Of a DNA stretch of 64,000 nt, positions 51,997 through 60,457 are shown piece after piece (positions within the stretch are counted from its first letter, which is position 1; the number at the start of each line of letters is the position of its first letter). The DNA is taken from the NCBI RefSeq assembly GCF_009758415.1, contig NZ_WQRF01000004.1, forward strand, positions 124,001 through 188,000. The letters are read 5' to 3'. Both the position numbers and the translations under genes were made by a program. This DNA is from Devosia marina. GTDB lineage: Bacteria; Pseudomonadota; Alphaproteobacteria; Rhizobiales; Devosiaceae. The notes beneath the pieces are model-generated. The model was not told the origin of the DNA and did not search any database. It saw only the letters and a list, made by a program, of their open reading frames with translations.

Positions 51997-52779
51997 ATGA
52001 CTATGACTTCACTTCTCGTTCCGGACCTCGCCGGCAAGAGCGTTCTGATCACTGGCGCTTCCACCGGAATTGGTGCAGCCCTGGCCGTGGCCTTTGCCAA
52101 TCAGGGTGCTAGTGTCGGCCTGCACTACAATTCCAGCGCTGACGCGGCGCGCAAACTGGCATCCGAGATCGAAGGGGCAGGCGGCAAGGTGGCCCTGATC
52201 AAGGCCGACGCGACCCGATCAGAAGAGATGGACCGGGCCGTCGAGGAAACTGCGGCAGCCTTCGGCCGTCTAGACGGTCTCGTGAATAATGCCGGCGGCA
52301 TGGTTGCCAGGCTGTCTTACGCAGCGATGACAGATGAGCACTATGACGCGGTCATGGATCTCAACGCGCGCTCGGTCCTTGCGGCCAGCCGTGCCGCGAT
52401 CCCGCATCTGTAGGCGGCAGGGGGTGGATTTATCATCAACACCACCTCCATTGCCGCACGCAATGGGGCCAGCAATGGAGCCGGTATCTACGGTTCGTCA
52501 AAGGCCTTTATTGCCAATGTCACCCGCGGCATGGCCAAGGAACTGATCCCCTTCGGCATCCGCGTCAATGCTGTGGCGCCAGGGGTGATCACCACGCCAT
52601 TTCACGAACGTTATTCAACCGCCGAACAGATGCAGGCCGCCCTCAGCACCATTCCGCAGGGTCGCCATGGCACGCCAGAGGATTGCGTAGGCGTCTATTT
52701 GTTCCTGGCCTCGAACATGCTCTCGCCCTACATCATCGGGCAGGAGATCGAGGTCAATGGCGGCCAACTCATGCCTTGA
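51997..52779 (+). pseudogene. Short-chain dehydrogenase/reductase with one in-frame amber stop
   Basis: The 261-codon frame is that of a normal classical SDR (usual length about 250), interrupted once by TAG at 52411-52413. Before the stop: GASTGIGAALAVAFANQG cofactor loop and LVNNAGGMVARL. After it, without shift: GGGFIINTTSIAARNGASNG, the catalytic YGSSKAF and APGVITTPFHERY, ending GQEIEVNGGQLMP. Homologs have a Lys or Glu at the TAG (AIPHLxAAGGG), a single-base change. The last part alone, from 52531, lacks the cofactor site. Either a young pseudogene, suppressed stop or sequencing error. Confidence 0.85.
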
Positions 52780-52790
52780 GGAGACGTAAC

Positions 52791-53702
52791 ATGGGCAAAC
52801 GCATCATCTTCACCGGCGGCAGTGGCAAGGCCGGGCGCCATGCCGTCGCTTATCTCGTGGCGCAAGGCCATACTGTTCTAAATCTCGATCTGAAGCCGCT
52901 CGATATCGAGGGCGTCAATACGCTGATCACAGACCTGACAGATAGCGGCCAGGTTTTTAATGCGCTCTCCATGCATTTTGACTTTACCGGTTTCAAAACC
53001 GGCAAGGGCCCTGCTCCCGTGGATGCCGTGGTGCATTTCGCCGCCATTCCGCGTGTGCTGATCCATCCTGACAACGAGACTTTCAAGGCTAACGTCACCT
53101 CGACCTACAACGTCATCGAGGCGGCAACCAAGCTGGGGATCGGCAAGATCATCATTGCCTCGAGCGAGACCACCTATGGCGTGTGTTTCGCCGAGGGCGA
53201 CAAGGACTATAAGCAGTTCCCCCTGGAAGAGGATTATGACATCGACCCGATGGACAGTTATGGCCTGTCCAAGTTGGTCAATGAAAAGACCGGCCGAGCC
53301 TTTGCCATGCGCACGGGAGCAGACATCTACGCTTTGCGCATCGGCAATGTCATCGAGCCCGAAGACTATGCCCGTTTCCCCTCGTTTCTAGCCGACCCTC
53401 CATCGCGTAAACGAAATGCCTGGAGCTATATCGATGCGCGCGATCTTGGCCAGATTGTCGACCTCTGCATCGCCAAGGATGGCCTTGGCTTCCAGGTGTT
53501 CAACGCGGTCAATGATGAAATTACAGCGAACGAACCGAGCGAGTCGTTTCTCGCCAAATGGGCACCGAACACGCCCATTGCACGGCCTATGGATGCGTTC
53601 GAAGGTCCCATTTCAAACCGCAAGATCAAGAAGGTCCTGGGGTTCAAGGAAAACCACAACTGGCGCCAATATGTCCCCGGCGCCGAGCGACAAAATCAGT
53701 AA
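52791..53702 (+). CDS. NAD-dependent epimerase/dehydratase family protein
   Basis: 303 aa extended-SDR. The cofactor motif TGGSGKAGRHAV is at residues 8-19, the catalytic Tyr-x3-Lys is DSYGLSKLVNEK near 160, and the Ser partner is in IIASSETTYGV near 125. The family includes UDP-glucose epimerases, uronate dehydrogenases and sugar lactone enzymes. A GAGGAGACG ribosome-binding site is right before the ATG. It follows the amber-containing SDR by 11 bases and precedes an aldo/keto reductase by nine. Confidence 0.88.
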   Translation: MGKRIIFTGGSGKAGRHAVAYLVAQGHTVLNLDLKPLDIEGVNTLITDLTDSGQVFNALSMHFDFTGFKTGKGPAPVDAVVHFAAIPRVLIHPDNETFKANVTSTYNVIEAATKLGIGKIIIASSETTYGVCFAEGDKDYKQFPLEEDYDIDPMDSYGLSKLVNEKTGRAFAMRTGADIYALRIGNVIEPEDYARFPSFLADPPSRKRNAWSYIDARDLGQIVDLCIAKDGLGFQVFNAVNDEITANEPSESFLAKWAPNTPIARPMDAFEGPISNRKIKKVLGFKENHNWRQYVPGAERQNQ

Positions 53703-53711
53703 GGCCCGTCC

Positions 53712-54641
53712 ATGAAAAACTACAAAGTCCCCAAGAGCAATATCGAGGTGTCCAGCGTCGTGCTGGGTTTGATGCGCATTGCCAAGATGGACAATGCGGA
53801 AATCCGCGACCTGTACAATACTGCCCGCGAAGTCGGTATCACCGTCTTTGACCACGCCGACATCTATGGCGGCGACCGGCATCGGTGTGAAGAGCGCTTC
53901 GGCGAGGCCGTGACGCTCTCGGCGAGCGAGCGCGAAGCGGTCGTCATACAGAGCAAGGTCGGTATCCGGCGCGGCTGGTTCGATTTTTCCCGCGACCACA
54001 TTCTCAAGACCGTCGACGAATCCTTGGCGGCCCTGAAGACTGACTATCTCGACGTCCTGCTGCTGCATCGCCCAGACGCACTGGTCGAGCCCGAGGAGGT
54101 CGCCGAGGCATTCGATCTGCTTGAAGCAGCCGGGAAGGTCCGCCAATTTGGCGTTTCCAATCACACGCCGGGCCAGATTGAATTGCTCAAAACCGCTGTC
54201 AAGCAACCGCTTCGATACAATCAGGTCCAGTTGAGCATTACCCATGCCAACCTGATCGCGCAGGGCGTAGCCGCCAATATGGATGGTAGCGCTCAGTCGA
54301 TTTCGCGCGATGTGGGGCTGATAGACTACTCCCGCCTAAACGGCATGATGCTCCAGGCCTGGTCGCCCTTCCAAAAGGGCTTTTTTGACGGTGTTTTCGT
54401 AGGCGATCGCGAAAGCCATCCCGAGCTCAATGACGAGCTGGATCGGCTCGCCAAAGTTTATGGCGTCACCCCCACCGGCATCGCCGTGGCCTGGATCACC
54501 CGTCACCCGGCCAATATTCAGGTTGTCCTCGGAACGACAAGACCGCAGCGTGTGCGAGAATGCGCGGCCGGCTCGGACGTCAAGCTGACGCGGGAGGAAT
54601 GGTACACCCTATTCCGCGCTGCCGGCCATATTGTGCCCTGA
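53712..54641 (+). CDS. Aldo/keto reductase (YdhF-like)
   Basis: 309 aa. It opens NYKVPKSNIEVSSVVLGLMR; the catalytic Asp and Tyr are in DHADIYGGDRHRCEERFG near residue 52, Lys in VVIQSKVGIRRGW near 85 and His in DVLLLHRPDALVEPEE near 118. The cofactor loop reads IQVVLGTTRPQRVRECA near 275. It is the last member of the operon; the following 700 bases contain mobile-element debris. Two different reductases with an epimerase and an SDR suggest stepwise conversion of an unusual sugar; inference. Confidence 0.9.
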   Translation: MKNYKVPKSNIEVSSVVLGLMRIAKMDNAEIRDLYNTAREVGITVFDHADIYGGDRHRCEERFGEAVTLSASEREAVVIQSKVGIRRGWFDFSRDHILKTVDESLAALKTDYLDVLLLHRPDALVEPEEVAEAFDLLEAAGKVRQFGVSNHTPGQIELLKTAVKQPLRYNQVQLSITHANLIAQGVAANMDGSAQSISRDVGLIDYSRLNGMMLQAWSPFQKGFFDGVFVGDRESHPELNDELDRLAKVYGVTPTGIAVAWITRHPANIQVVLGTTRPQRVRECAAGSDVKLTREEWYTLFRAAGHIVP

Positions 54642-54930
54642 GAGTGCATCCGGGCGCGGTAAACTACATGGCAGACTAGGACTTGTTTCGCACGCGGGAC
54701 CATGTTCCTGACGATCTCAGGTTCAAGGCACTCACGACTACAACGGCAATGACGTTTTCCAGCCGTCGCTTGGCATTTGATTTCGTCAAACAGAGGGGTC
54801 GAGAGAATATCGGCGAATGGATCGAGACAGCGGCTGGACCGGCGGGGCGCTGAACGCCGGCTTTCTGGCAATGGCTAGGGCCGTGCGAGCGGCCGCAATG
54901 GTGAAGGGTTTCGGGCGCTGTTTGGCGTAC
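54642..54930. other. Non-coding stretch between the reductase operon and IS debris
   Basis: About 290 bases following the YdhF-like reductase stop. No frame with a recognisable family, no clear hairpin with a T-run. It may already belong to the right flank of the rolling-circle element remnant that begins near 54.93 kb. Confidence 0.4.
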
Positions 54931-54938
54931 GAAAGCCA

Positions 54939-54955
54939 CCCATGCAGGAACCCGC
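54939..54955 (-). repeat. Terminus-like 17-mer, copy 2
   Basis: CCCATGCAGGAACCCGC on the plus strand, differing by one base from the copy at 29353-29369. It lies about 230 bases beyond the stop of the IS91-like transposase remnant, on the 3' side of that element. The shared motif suggests that both debris sites come from related rolling-circle elements. Confidence 0.4.
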
Positions 54956-55193
54956 GGTCCGCATGCACTGGGCTATGGGGTTTTCTGATTTGGCGTGACC
55001 GAAGTCCTGCTGCGCACGGCGGCATATGGCGTGGCGCACCTGCCTGTTGAACGTCGTCCGGGCAGCCTTTGAGCCTCAGCGGCGACGGTGTTGCTGAGAT
55101 TGGCGTGCATGATGGGGGTCGCCGTGGCGCCTGGCACGAACCATCCCGTCGGCCTGCGATGTGGCGCGGCCGTTTGAACGAGCGGATCATGCC

Positions 55194-55330
55194 GGGTCAT
55201 GGACGGTCTCCCGGGTTGGAGGTTTCGCGGTCGGTGGGGCGCGCGGCTGGCACCATGCCGCGAAGGTCTCGATGATGACCATGGTGCCGCCGCAGCAGGG
55301 ATAAGGCGGGCACGGGTCTGGGGCGGTCTC
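55194..55330 (-). pseudogene. IS91-like transposase, C-terminal remnant
   Basis: Minus-strand translation in one frame gives [20 protein letters not shown] and [20 protein letters not shown] before a stop. The CPxxPCCGGxM phrase followed by a Pro/Arg-rich tail is the usual C terminus of IS91-family rolling-circle transposases. The catalytic part is absent. It is joined upstream directly to an IS256 fragment, so one element inserted into or recombined with the other. Confidence 0.65.
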
Positions 55331-55339
55331 GGCGGCCGG

Positions 55340-55463
55340 CGGTTCGTCCGACGCCGGTGGCCGCGCCCACTTCCATTTCCTTCAGCCGTTCGGCAGCCAA
55401 GCCATTCATCTCGCGCAGAACATCGGCGTTGGGGGGCTTCTCTACCAGCGTGCGCAGGTTCAT
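55340..55463 (-). pseudogene. IS256 family transposase, N-terminal remnant
   Basis: Reads [20 protein letters not shown] then [18 protein letters not shown], the opening of IS256-group transposases, for about 40 codons before passing into the IS91-like remnant. It lies on the minus strand to the left of the small gene at 55605, so it is the 5' end of a left-hand IS copy. Confidence 0.8.
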
Positions 55464-55604
55464 CACCGAGTCGGTCTTCGGTGGTCCTTCAGGTGCGGGG
55501 TTGGGGTAACCAACCAGACCTTACCGGAATTCCGTCGATGACCACCCGTCCGCTACACCTCAAGCTGGGACACGCCCCTCAGTTGCGGAAAAAGCCGATC
55601 TATT

Positions 55605-56066
55605 TCACTTATCGGAGTGGGCCGCGCCATAGATTTCGTATGCCGTGAGAAATGCGGAGCCGATATTCTTTGCCGCAAAAATGCGGTAGACAAAACCCAG
55701 AACGCCGGGTGCCTTAACGTCTGTAATTTTGACATGGCAGACTGTGCCTCGCGATGCCTCCACAAAACGGTGCAGGTGATGGGACTGCCCTGTCACGAGC
55801 TTTCCGGCTTGGTATGTTTCATCAAACTCGACACTAATCTCTGCGTCACCACGCGTGACAACCACATTGGTGCGCGCCATTCGACCTTCGTTGGTCTCAA
55901 TGTCAACGGAGCCATCCTGCTGTCCAATCAGGCGGGCACTGGACACCCCGGCCATAAGACCCGTCGTTTCAGCGAAGAACTGTCCGGGATCACTCAGGCC
56001 CGCATCGATCACCGAGAGAGGAAAGCGTCCATTCCTGGACCCTTCAAACCAAGGCTTTTTGGACAT
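55605..56066 (-). CDS. Hypothetical protein, possibly SRPBCC-like fold
   Basis: 153 aa without signal peptide. Nothing in it is diagnostic; alternating strand pattern (SVDIETNEGRMARTNVVVTR; GDAEISVEFDETYQAGKLVT) and a C-terminal helix (VYRIFAAKNIGSAFLTAYEI) recall START/SRPBCC proteins, a weak resemblance only. It has a strong ribosome-binding site (CGAGGAGAG before ATG) and normal codon use. It is the only intact gene between the inner ends of two IS256 remnants and may be the passenger of a decayed composite transposon. Confidence 0.6.
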   Translation of the reverse strand: MSKKPWFEGSRNGRFPLSVIDAGLSDPGQFFAETTGLMAGVSSARLIGQQDGSVDIETNEGRMARTNVVVTRGDAEISVEFDETYQAGKLVTGQSHHLHRFVEASRGTVCHVKITDVKAPGVLGFVYRIFAAKNIGSAFLTAYEIYGAAHSDK

Positions 56067-56265
56067 GATTCTCTCCTCGTTCTGAGCGCAACTGAGTGAT
56101 TGAGAGATCCGACAGTGCCCAGCGATCGAGGCTACCTCAATACAAGGGGATGTCACACAGGAACTATGCTGGCATTTGGCAGACAGAAAGGGACAGGATC
56201 GCGTCCCTTCGCGTGTTGCAAGTGAGGCAAGGGGCCTCAATGCATAACCGACTTGGGCGGGTTGG

Positions 56266-56590
56266 TCAGCGTGCGGGGACTGCCGGCAGGCTGACGAGGG
56301 GATCATCGCTCAATGGGGCGACAGATTCCAGCGACACATATCTGGCGTTGCACAGCCCACTCATCGTTCTGCTCGAGCAGGATGGCGCCGACGAGGCGGA
56401 TGATGGCGTCCTCGTTGGGGAAGATGCCCACCACCTCGGTCCGACGCTTCACCTCGCCATTGACCCGTTCCATCGGGTTGTTTGAGAGCAGCTGGGCCCG
56501 ATGCTCCTTGTGGAAGCTCATATGGGCTAGGGCATCGTGGCCGGTCTCGACCATGATGGTGGCGAGCTTGGGTATGCATAGCCACTCACC
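56266..56590 (-). pseudogene. IS256 family transposase, C-terminal remnant with frameshift
   Basis: Reads [20 protein letters not shown] and [20 protein letters not shown] then [20 protein letters not shown], the conserved C-terminal domain of IS256 transposases, with the catalytic Glu region ERVNGE. After NDEWAVQR two bases are missing; the next frame continues [20 protein letters not shown] to a normal end. The N-terminal two thirds are missing. It is the 3' end of a right-hand IS copy. Confidence 0.85.
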
Positions 56591-57009
56591 GGATGGAGTC
56601 TGGTCTGTTACCCTATGACCCGCCCGACGTGCTGGAAGGACTATTCGAAAGCATGGACTCCAAAGCCAAACATTGACCCTGTGGAGCGGTGCGTGAAGGT
56701 TTGCATCCGCTAAAGGCGACGCAATGCAGTTGTCCGAACGACCGCGAAGGGGCGCAAGACCGTCGGCCCCGATTTCGCTAGCGGAGATTGCGCCAACAAC
56801 CGGCAAAACGTCTTGCTCACTGCCAACATCGAGCAATGCCGAAGCCGCGGCGCTTGACCACGACCAAACCGCCCGAACCATACTGTCTGCTATGCTCAAC
56901 GGATAGGCGGTGCCAGTCTGCCCGGCCGGGGACAATCCATTCGGCGCCCCAAAGCACACCCTCACCTGCGTGACCTTGCGCTTGATTAGGCCTTGCGCAT
57001 GGCGCCAGT
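56591..57009. other. Non-coding debris between IS256 remnant and SLC13 permease
   Basis: About 420 bases with only short or shadow frames. A 27-codon frame from 56593 ([20 protein letters not shown]) begins exactly at the transposase breakpoint and has no ribosome-binding site. Nothing else could be assigned. Confidence 0.45.
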
Positions 57010-58779
57010 TCACAGCGGCCAGAAAAACAGGATTGAGGGAACCCCGACGGCGATGATGATAGCCTCCAGCGGCAGACCCATCCGCCAATAGTCTCCAAAG
57101 CGATATCCGCCCGGCCCCATGATGATGGTATTGTTCTTGTGCCCGATGGGGGTCAGGAAGGCACACGATGCCGCCACGGCCACTGCCATCAGGAAAGGGT
57201 CGGGCGAGACCTCCAGGGTCTGGGCGATGGACAGGCCGACAGGGGCGGCAATCAGCGCGGTGGCCACGTTGTTTAGGAAGTCGGAGAGGGTCATCGTGAC
57301 CATCATGAGCAATGTCAGAATGGCCCAGGTCGGCAATGTACCTGTGAGCGAAACTATGCCGTTTGCAATCAGCTCGGTTCCACCGGAGGTTTCGAGGGCC
57401 AGCCCGAGCGGGATCAGCGAGGCCAGCAGGACAATGATCGGCCATTCCACCGATTCATAGACTTCGCGCGGGCCAATGATGTTGAACAAGGCGTAGATAC
57501 TGACGACCATGGCCAGGGCAACAGCCAGTGAAAACAGGCCCATCACCGAGCCCGCCACAGCAGCGGCAAACACGGCAATGGCGAACAGCGCCTTGCTGCG
57601 TTGAATGACGGAGTGACTCCTTTCCGCGATGGGAAGCACACCCAGCCAGTCGATCGCGTCGTTCACGCGGTTTTCCGGCCCAAGCAGCAGCACGACGTCG
57701 CCTGGCTGAATCGGCAGTTTCCGCACGCGCTGGCGGAAACGGCGACCCTGCCGGGCGACGCCGAGAAGCGCCACACCACGCCGGTTTCGCAGGCCCAGGC
57801 CAAGAGCGGTGCGGCCGACCATCCGCGCATTGTCTGGAACTATCGCTTCAATCAGGGTGAGGGACTTTCCTCGGAGCCCGACATGATCTTCGGTGCCCAG
57901 GGTCTCCAGATTTGCCGCCCCGATGAATGCCTCGATGGACTTCGGATCACCCTCAAGGATCAGCATGTCGGCGGCGCGCAACTCGGTGCTCGCGGAAAAG
58001 CCGGGGAGCCGGCGCCCGTTCCGCACGATCCCCAGCAGGGTGATGTCGTGCTCTTCGGCCAATGGCAGGAGATCGTCCGGGGTTTTGCCGAGGCTCTTGG
58101 ACTCCTCCCCCACCACCGCTTCGGCCACGAACAATCCCTTGTCCTGCTCATGGCCTGCAACGGCGGCTCCAGCGGCAGGCAACAGGCGCCAGCCGATCAG
58201 GGTGACAAAGGCAATACCCACCAAGGCGCAAGTCAGGCCGACCGGCGTGTAGTCGAACATGGAATAGGGTGTGCCCAGCGTGCGCTCGCGAAATTGGGAA
58301 ACGACAATATTGGGCGGCGTTCCGATGAGAGTGATCATGCCACCCAAAATTGTGGCGAAGGACAAGGGCATCAGCGAGCGCGCGACAGAGCGCTTGCCCT
58401 TCTTGGCAGCCTCGATATCGAGCGACATGAGCATGACCAGGGCCGCCACATTGTTGATGATCGCCGAGAGGGCCGCCCCGACGATCGACATGATGCCAAT
58501 GTGGCTGGACAGAGCTCGATCAGACGAAATTACCAGCCTGGCGATCAGCTCAACAGCGCCGGCATTGGCGAGGGCCCGCGATACGATAAGGACCAATGCG
58601 ATGATGACGACAGCTTCCTGCCCGAAGCCGGCAAACGCCTGATCTGGCGGCACGACGCCGGCGACAACGGCGATGAGCAAGGCCGCGAAAGCCACGAGAT
58701 CATATCGAACCCGCCCCCAGACCAGGAACGCGAAGACCAGGCCCATGAGAACAAAGAGAAATATCTGGTCATAGGTCAC
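57010..58779 (-). CDS. SLC13 family permease with two regulatory TrkA-C domains
   Basis: About 589 aa. Two blocks of membrane helices flank a soluble middle with two TrkA-C (RCK_C) domains ([20 protein letters not shown] near residue 225; [20 protein letters not shown] near 330). The carrier motifs are [20 protein letters not shown] (residues near 145-160) and [17 protein letters not shown] [20 protein letters not shown] near the C terminus, which form the anion and sodium sites of Na+/sulfate and dicarboxylate symporters. GTG at 58779 gives the family start [13 protein letters not shown]. In a sodium-driven context it would use the gradient made by Na+-NQR. Confidence 0.88.
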   Translation of the reverse strand: MTYDQIFLFVLMGLVFAFLVWGRVRYDLVAFAALLIAVVAGVVPPDQAFAGFGQEAVVIIALVLIVSRALANAGAVELIARLVISSDRALSSHIGIMSIVGAALSAIINNVAALVMLMSLDIEAAKKGKRSVARSLMPLSFATILGGMITLIGTPPNIVVSQFRERTLGTPYSMFDYTPVGLTCALVGIAFVTLIGWRLLPAAGAAVAGHEQDKGLFVAEAVVGEESKSLGKTPDDLLPLAEEHDITLLGIVRNGRRLPGFSASTELRAADMLILEGDPKSIEAFIGAANLETLGTEDHVGLRGKSLTLIEAIVPDNARMVGRTALGLGLRNRRGVALLGVARQGRRFRQRVRKLPIQPGDVVLLLGPENRVNDAIDWLGVLPIAERSHSVIQRSKALFAIAVFAAAVAGSVMGLFSLAVALAMVVSIYALFNIIGPREVYESVEWPIIVLLASLIPLGLALETSGGTELIANGIVSLTGTLPTWAILTLLMMVTMTLSDFLNNVATALIAAPVGLSIAQTLEVSPDPFLMAVAVAASCAFLTPIGHKNNTIIMGPGGYRFGDYWRMGLPLEAIIIAVGVPSILFFWPL

Positions 58780-58917
58780 GTGTTTCGATTGCTCCAGTCC
58801 GGTTGATGGCAAATCGCTCAGGGACTGCCGATGCTATACTGTCGGGGCGCTGGGGCAAGGGGATGGCGCAGTGCCAAGGTTGCATCCAGGCGCGCGCCTT
58901 GGCGCCTCATGCCGCCC

Positions 58918-59313
58918 TCAAGACAGTTGGACAAAAGCCCGCAGCAGGTCCGAACGGCTGAGCAGGCCCACGAGGCGGCCGTCCTCGACCACTGGAAAGC
59001 GTCGGTAAGGTGTGGCCAGAAAACGCTCCGCAGCCGAGACGATGTCGAGCCCTGCATCCAAGGTCTCGGGCGCTCGGGTCATATACTGGTCCACGGTGCC
59101 GCTCCATTCCTTGTAGTAGGCCGCATTTAGTGCCGCCTTGAAGCAATCTTTCTTGGTAAGCATGCCGACAAGCTCGTCGGCCTCCTCCACCACAGGTGCT
59201 CCTGACAGTTTGCGATCAAGCAGCAGCCTGACAGCGTGAAGGATTTCCATGCCGGGCGGCACGGTGAGGACGTCGGTGACCATGAAGTCGGCAATGGTGC
59301 GGTGTTCAGTCAT
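58918..59313 (-). CDS. CBS domain pair protein
   Basis: 131 aa made of two CBS motifs: DFMVTDVLTVPPGMEILHAV with GAPVVEEADELVGMLTKKDC, and QYMTRAPETLDAGLDIVSAA with RRFPVVEDGRLVGLLSRSDL. CBS pairs bind adenine nucleotides and regulate partner proteins. The ATG at 59313 is chosen because GGAGGGG is nine bases upstream. It overlaps the nqrM end by eight bases, so it belongs to the nqr transcript, an unusual addition that may report energy charge to the pump or to the SLC13 carrier next to it. Confidence 0.85.
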   Translation of the reverse strand: MTEHRTIADFMVTDVLTVPPGMEILHAVRLLLDRKLSGAPVVEEADELVGMLTKKDCFKAALNAAYYKEWSGTVDQYMTRAPETLDAGLDIVSAAERFLATPYRRFPVVEDGRLVGLLSRSDLLRAFVQLS

Positions 59314-59482
59314 GGGCATTCTCCCCTCCATGCCGATGCGGACAAGCCTCGCACTCAAGCTTGCCGATGCAGGACAGGCCCCCGCAGGACCCCTTGATCG
59401 GCGCCCGGCCCGCCATGACCCCGAGTGCCATGGCAGAGACGGCGAGCCCAAAAACCACTAATGCGGACAGAAACACAGCCAT
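59306..59482 (-). CDS. nqrM: Na+-NQR maturation factor NqrM
   Basis: 58 aa, too short to be noticed easily. One membrane helix (LSALVVFGLAVSAMALGVMA) is followed by the family phrase PIKGSCGGLSCIG and more Cys (C33, C38, C44, C47). NqrM delivers iron for the Fe site between NqrD and NqrE. The ribosome-binding site TAGGAGG is seven bases before the ATG. It lies directly after apbE, its standard position. Confidence 0.88.
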   Translation of the reverse strand: MAVFLSALVVFGLAVSAMALGVMAGRAPIKGSCGGLSCIGKLECEACPHRHGGENAHD

Positions 59483-59491
59483 CGACGCCTC

Positions 59492-60457
59492 CTAGACTTC
59501 AACCGCGGAAGAGAAGTCACCCGTAAAGACCGAATGCAGCCTGTCGTCTTCGCGTACGAGAAACAAGGCATCAAGCCCCCGTTGCTCGGCCAGCGCCACG
59601 CCATTCTCGACACCGGCGGCAGCGATTGCAGTTGCCCAACCGTCGGCCAGCGCCGGGTCGCGCCCGAGAACGGATACCGAAGCCAGTCTCGTATCCGCCG
59701 CCCGTCCGCTCGCCGGATCGACGATGTGTCCGAAGGATCTGCCGGCATGCGCGTAGCTCTGGACACTGTTGCCGGACGTTGCCACCGTCCGGTCGTCCAG
59801 CCGAAGGATATGCGCAACCCCGCTGCCGCCCGGCATTTCAACGCCCACCTGCCAGCCGCGCCCCTCCGGGTGCTGGCCACGGGCGATGACCTCGCCGCCG
59901 AGATCGAGCAGATAGTCGGTGACGCCTGACTGCGCCAGCGCTGCCGCCATACGACCGAGGGCCTCGCCCTTGGCGATGCCGCACAGGTCCACGGTCAACC
60001 CGCCCCGACGCTTGCGGGCCGCGCCCGGTTGAGCGGCAAGCTCCTCGAAGGACCCAGTGACCCCGCTGATCGGGCCGAAGCCCTGCCGCGCCACGGCCGG
60101 CCCCACTGTCGGGTCGAAGACGCCGCCACAAGCTTGTGCCAGCGTCAGACTTTGCCCGACAAGCGTGCTGAATGCGTCTGGCACCACTTGCCAGTCCGTG
60201 CCGTCATGGCGGTTGAATTGCGACAATACGCTGTCTGCCCGGTAGGGAGAAAAGAGCTGTTCGACCGCGGCGATGATGTGGGAAAAGCTTATGCTGACTG
60301 CGTCATGATCGATCCCCTGAGGCACGCTCAGCCGCCAATATGAGCCGAAGGCCCCGCCGCCAAGAGTGGTAAGCTGACGCGCCAGCGCCGGCACGGCGCC
60401 GGTCACAAGGGTTGCGGCGGAGAGGGCCATGAAATTGCGTCTTGTCAGCATGATCAT
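59492..60457 (-). CDS. apbE: FAD:protein FMN transferase ApbE
   Basis: 321 aa with a twin-arginine-like export signal (LTRRNFMALSAATLVTGAVP). The family landmarks are DLCGIAKGEALGRMAAAL near residue 160, YLLDLGGEVIARG near 188, VATSGNSVQSYAHAG near 230 and HIVDPASGRAADT near 250. It attaches FMN covalently to Thr residues of NqrB and NqrC, which are encoded in this operon. The ATG overlaps the nqrF stop. Confidence 0.93.
   Translation of the reverse strand: MIMLTRRNFMALSAATLVTGAVPALARQLTTLGGGAFGSYWRLSVPQGIDHDAVSISFSHIIAAVEQLFSPYRADSVLSQFNRHDGTDWQVVPDAFSTLVGQSLTLAQACGGVFDPTVGPAVARQGFGPISGVTGSFEELAAQPGAARKRRGGLTVDLCGIAKGEALGRMAAALAQSGVTDYLLDLGGEVIARGQHPEGRGWQVGVEMPGGSGVAHILRLDDRTVATSGNSVQSYAHAGRSFGHIVDPASGRAADTRLASVSVLGRDPALADGWATAIAAAGVENGVALAEQRGLDALFLVREDDRLHSVFTGDFSSAVEV

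Noticed and set aside
56593..56676. 27-codon frame starting at the IS256 breakpoint
   Set aside because: No ribosome-binding site, no similarity, likely chance.
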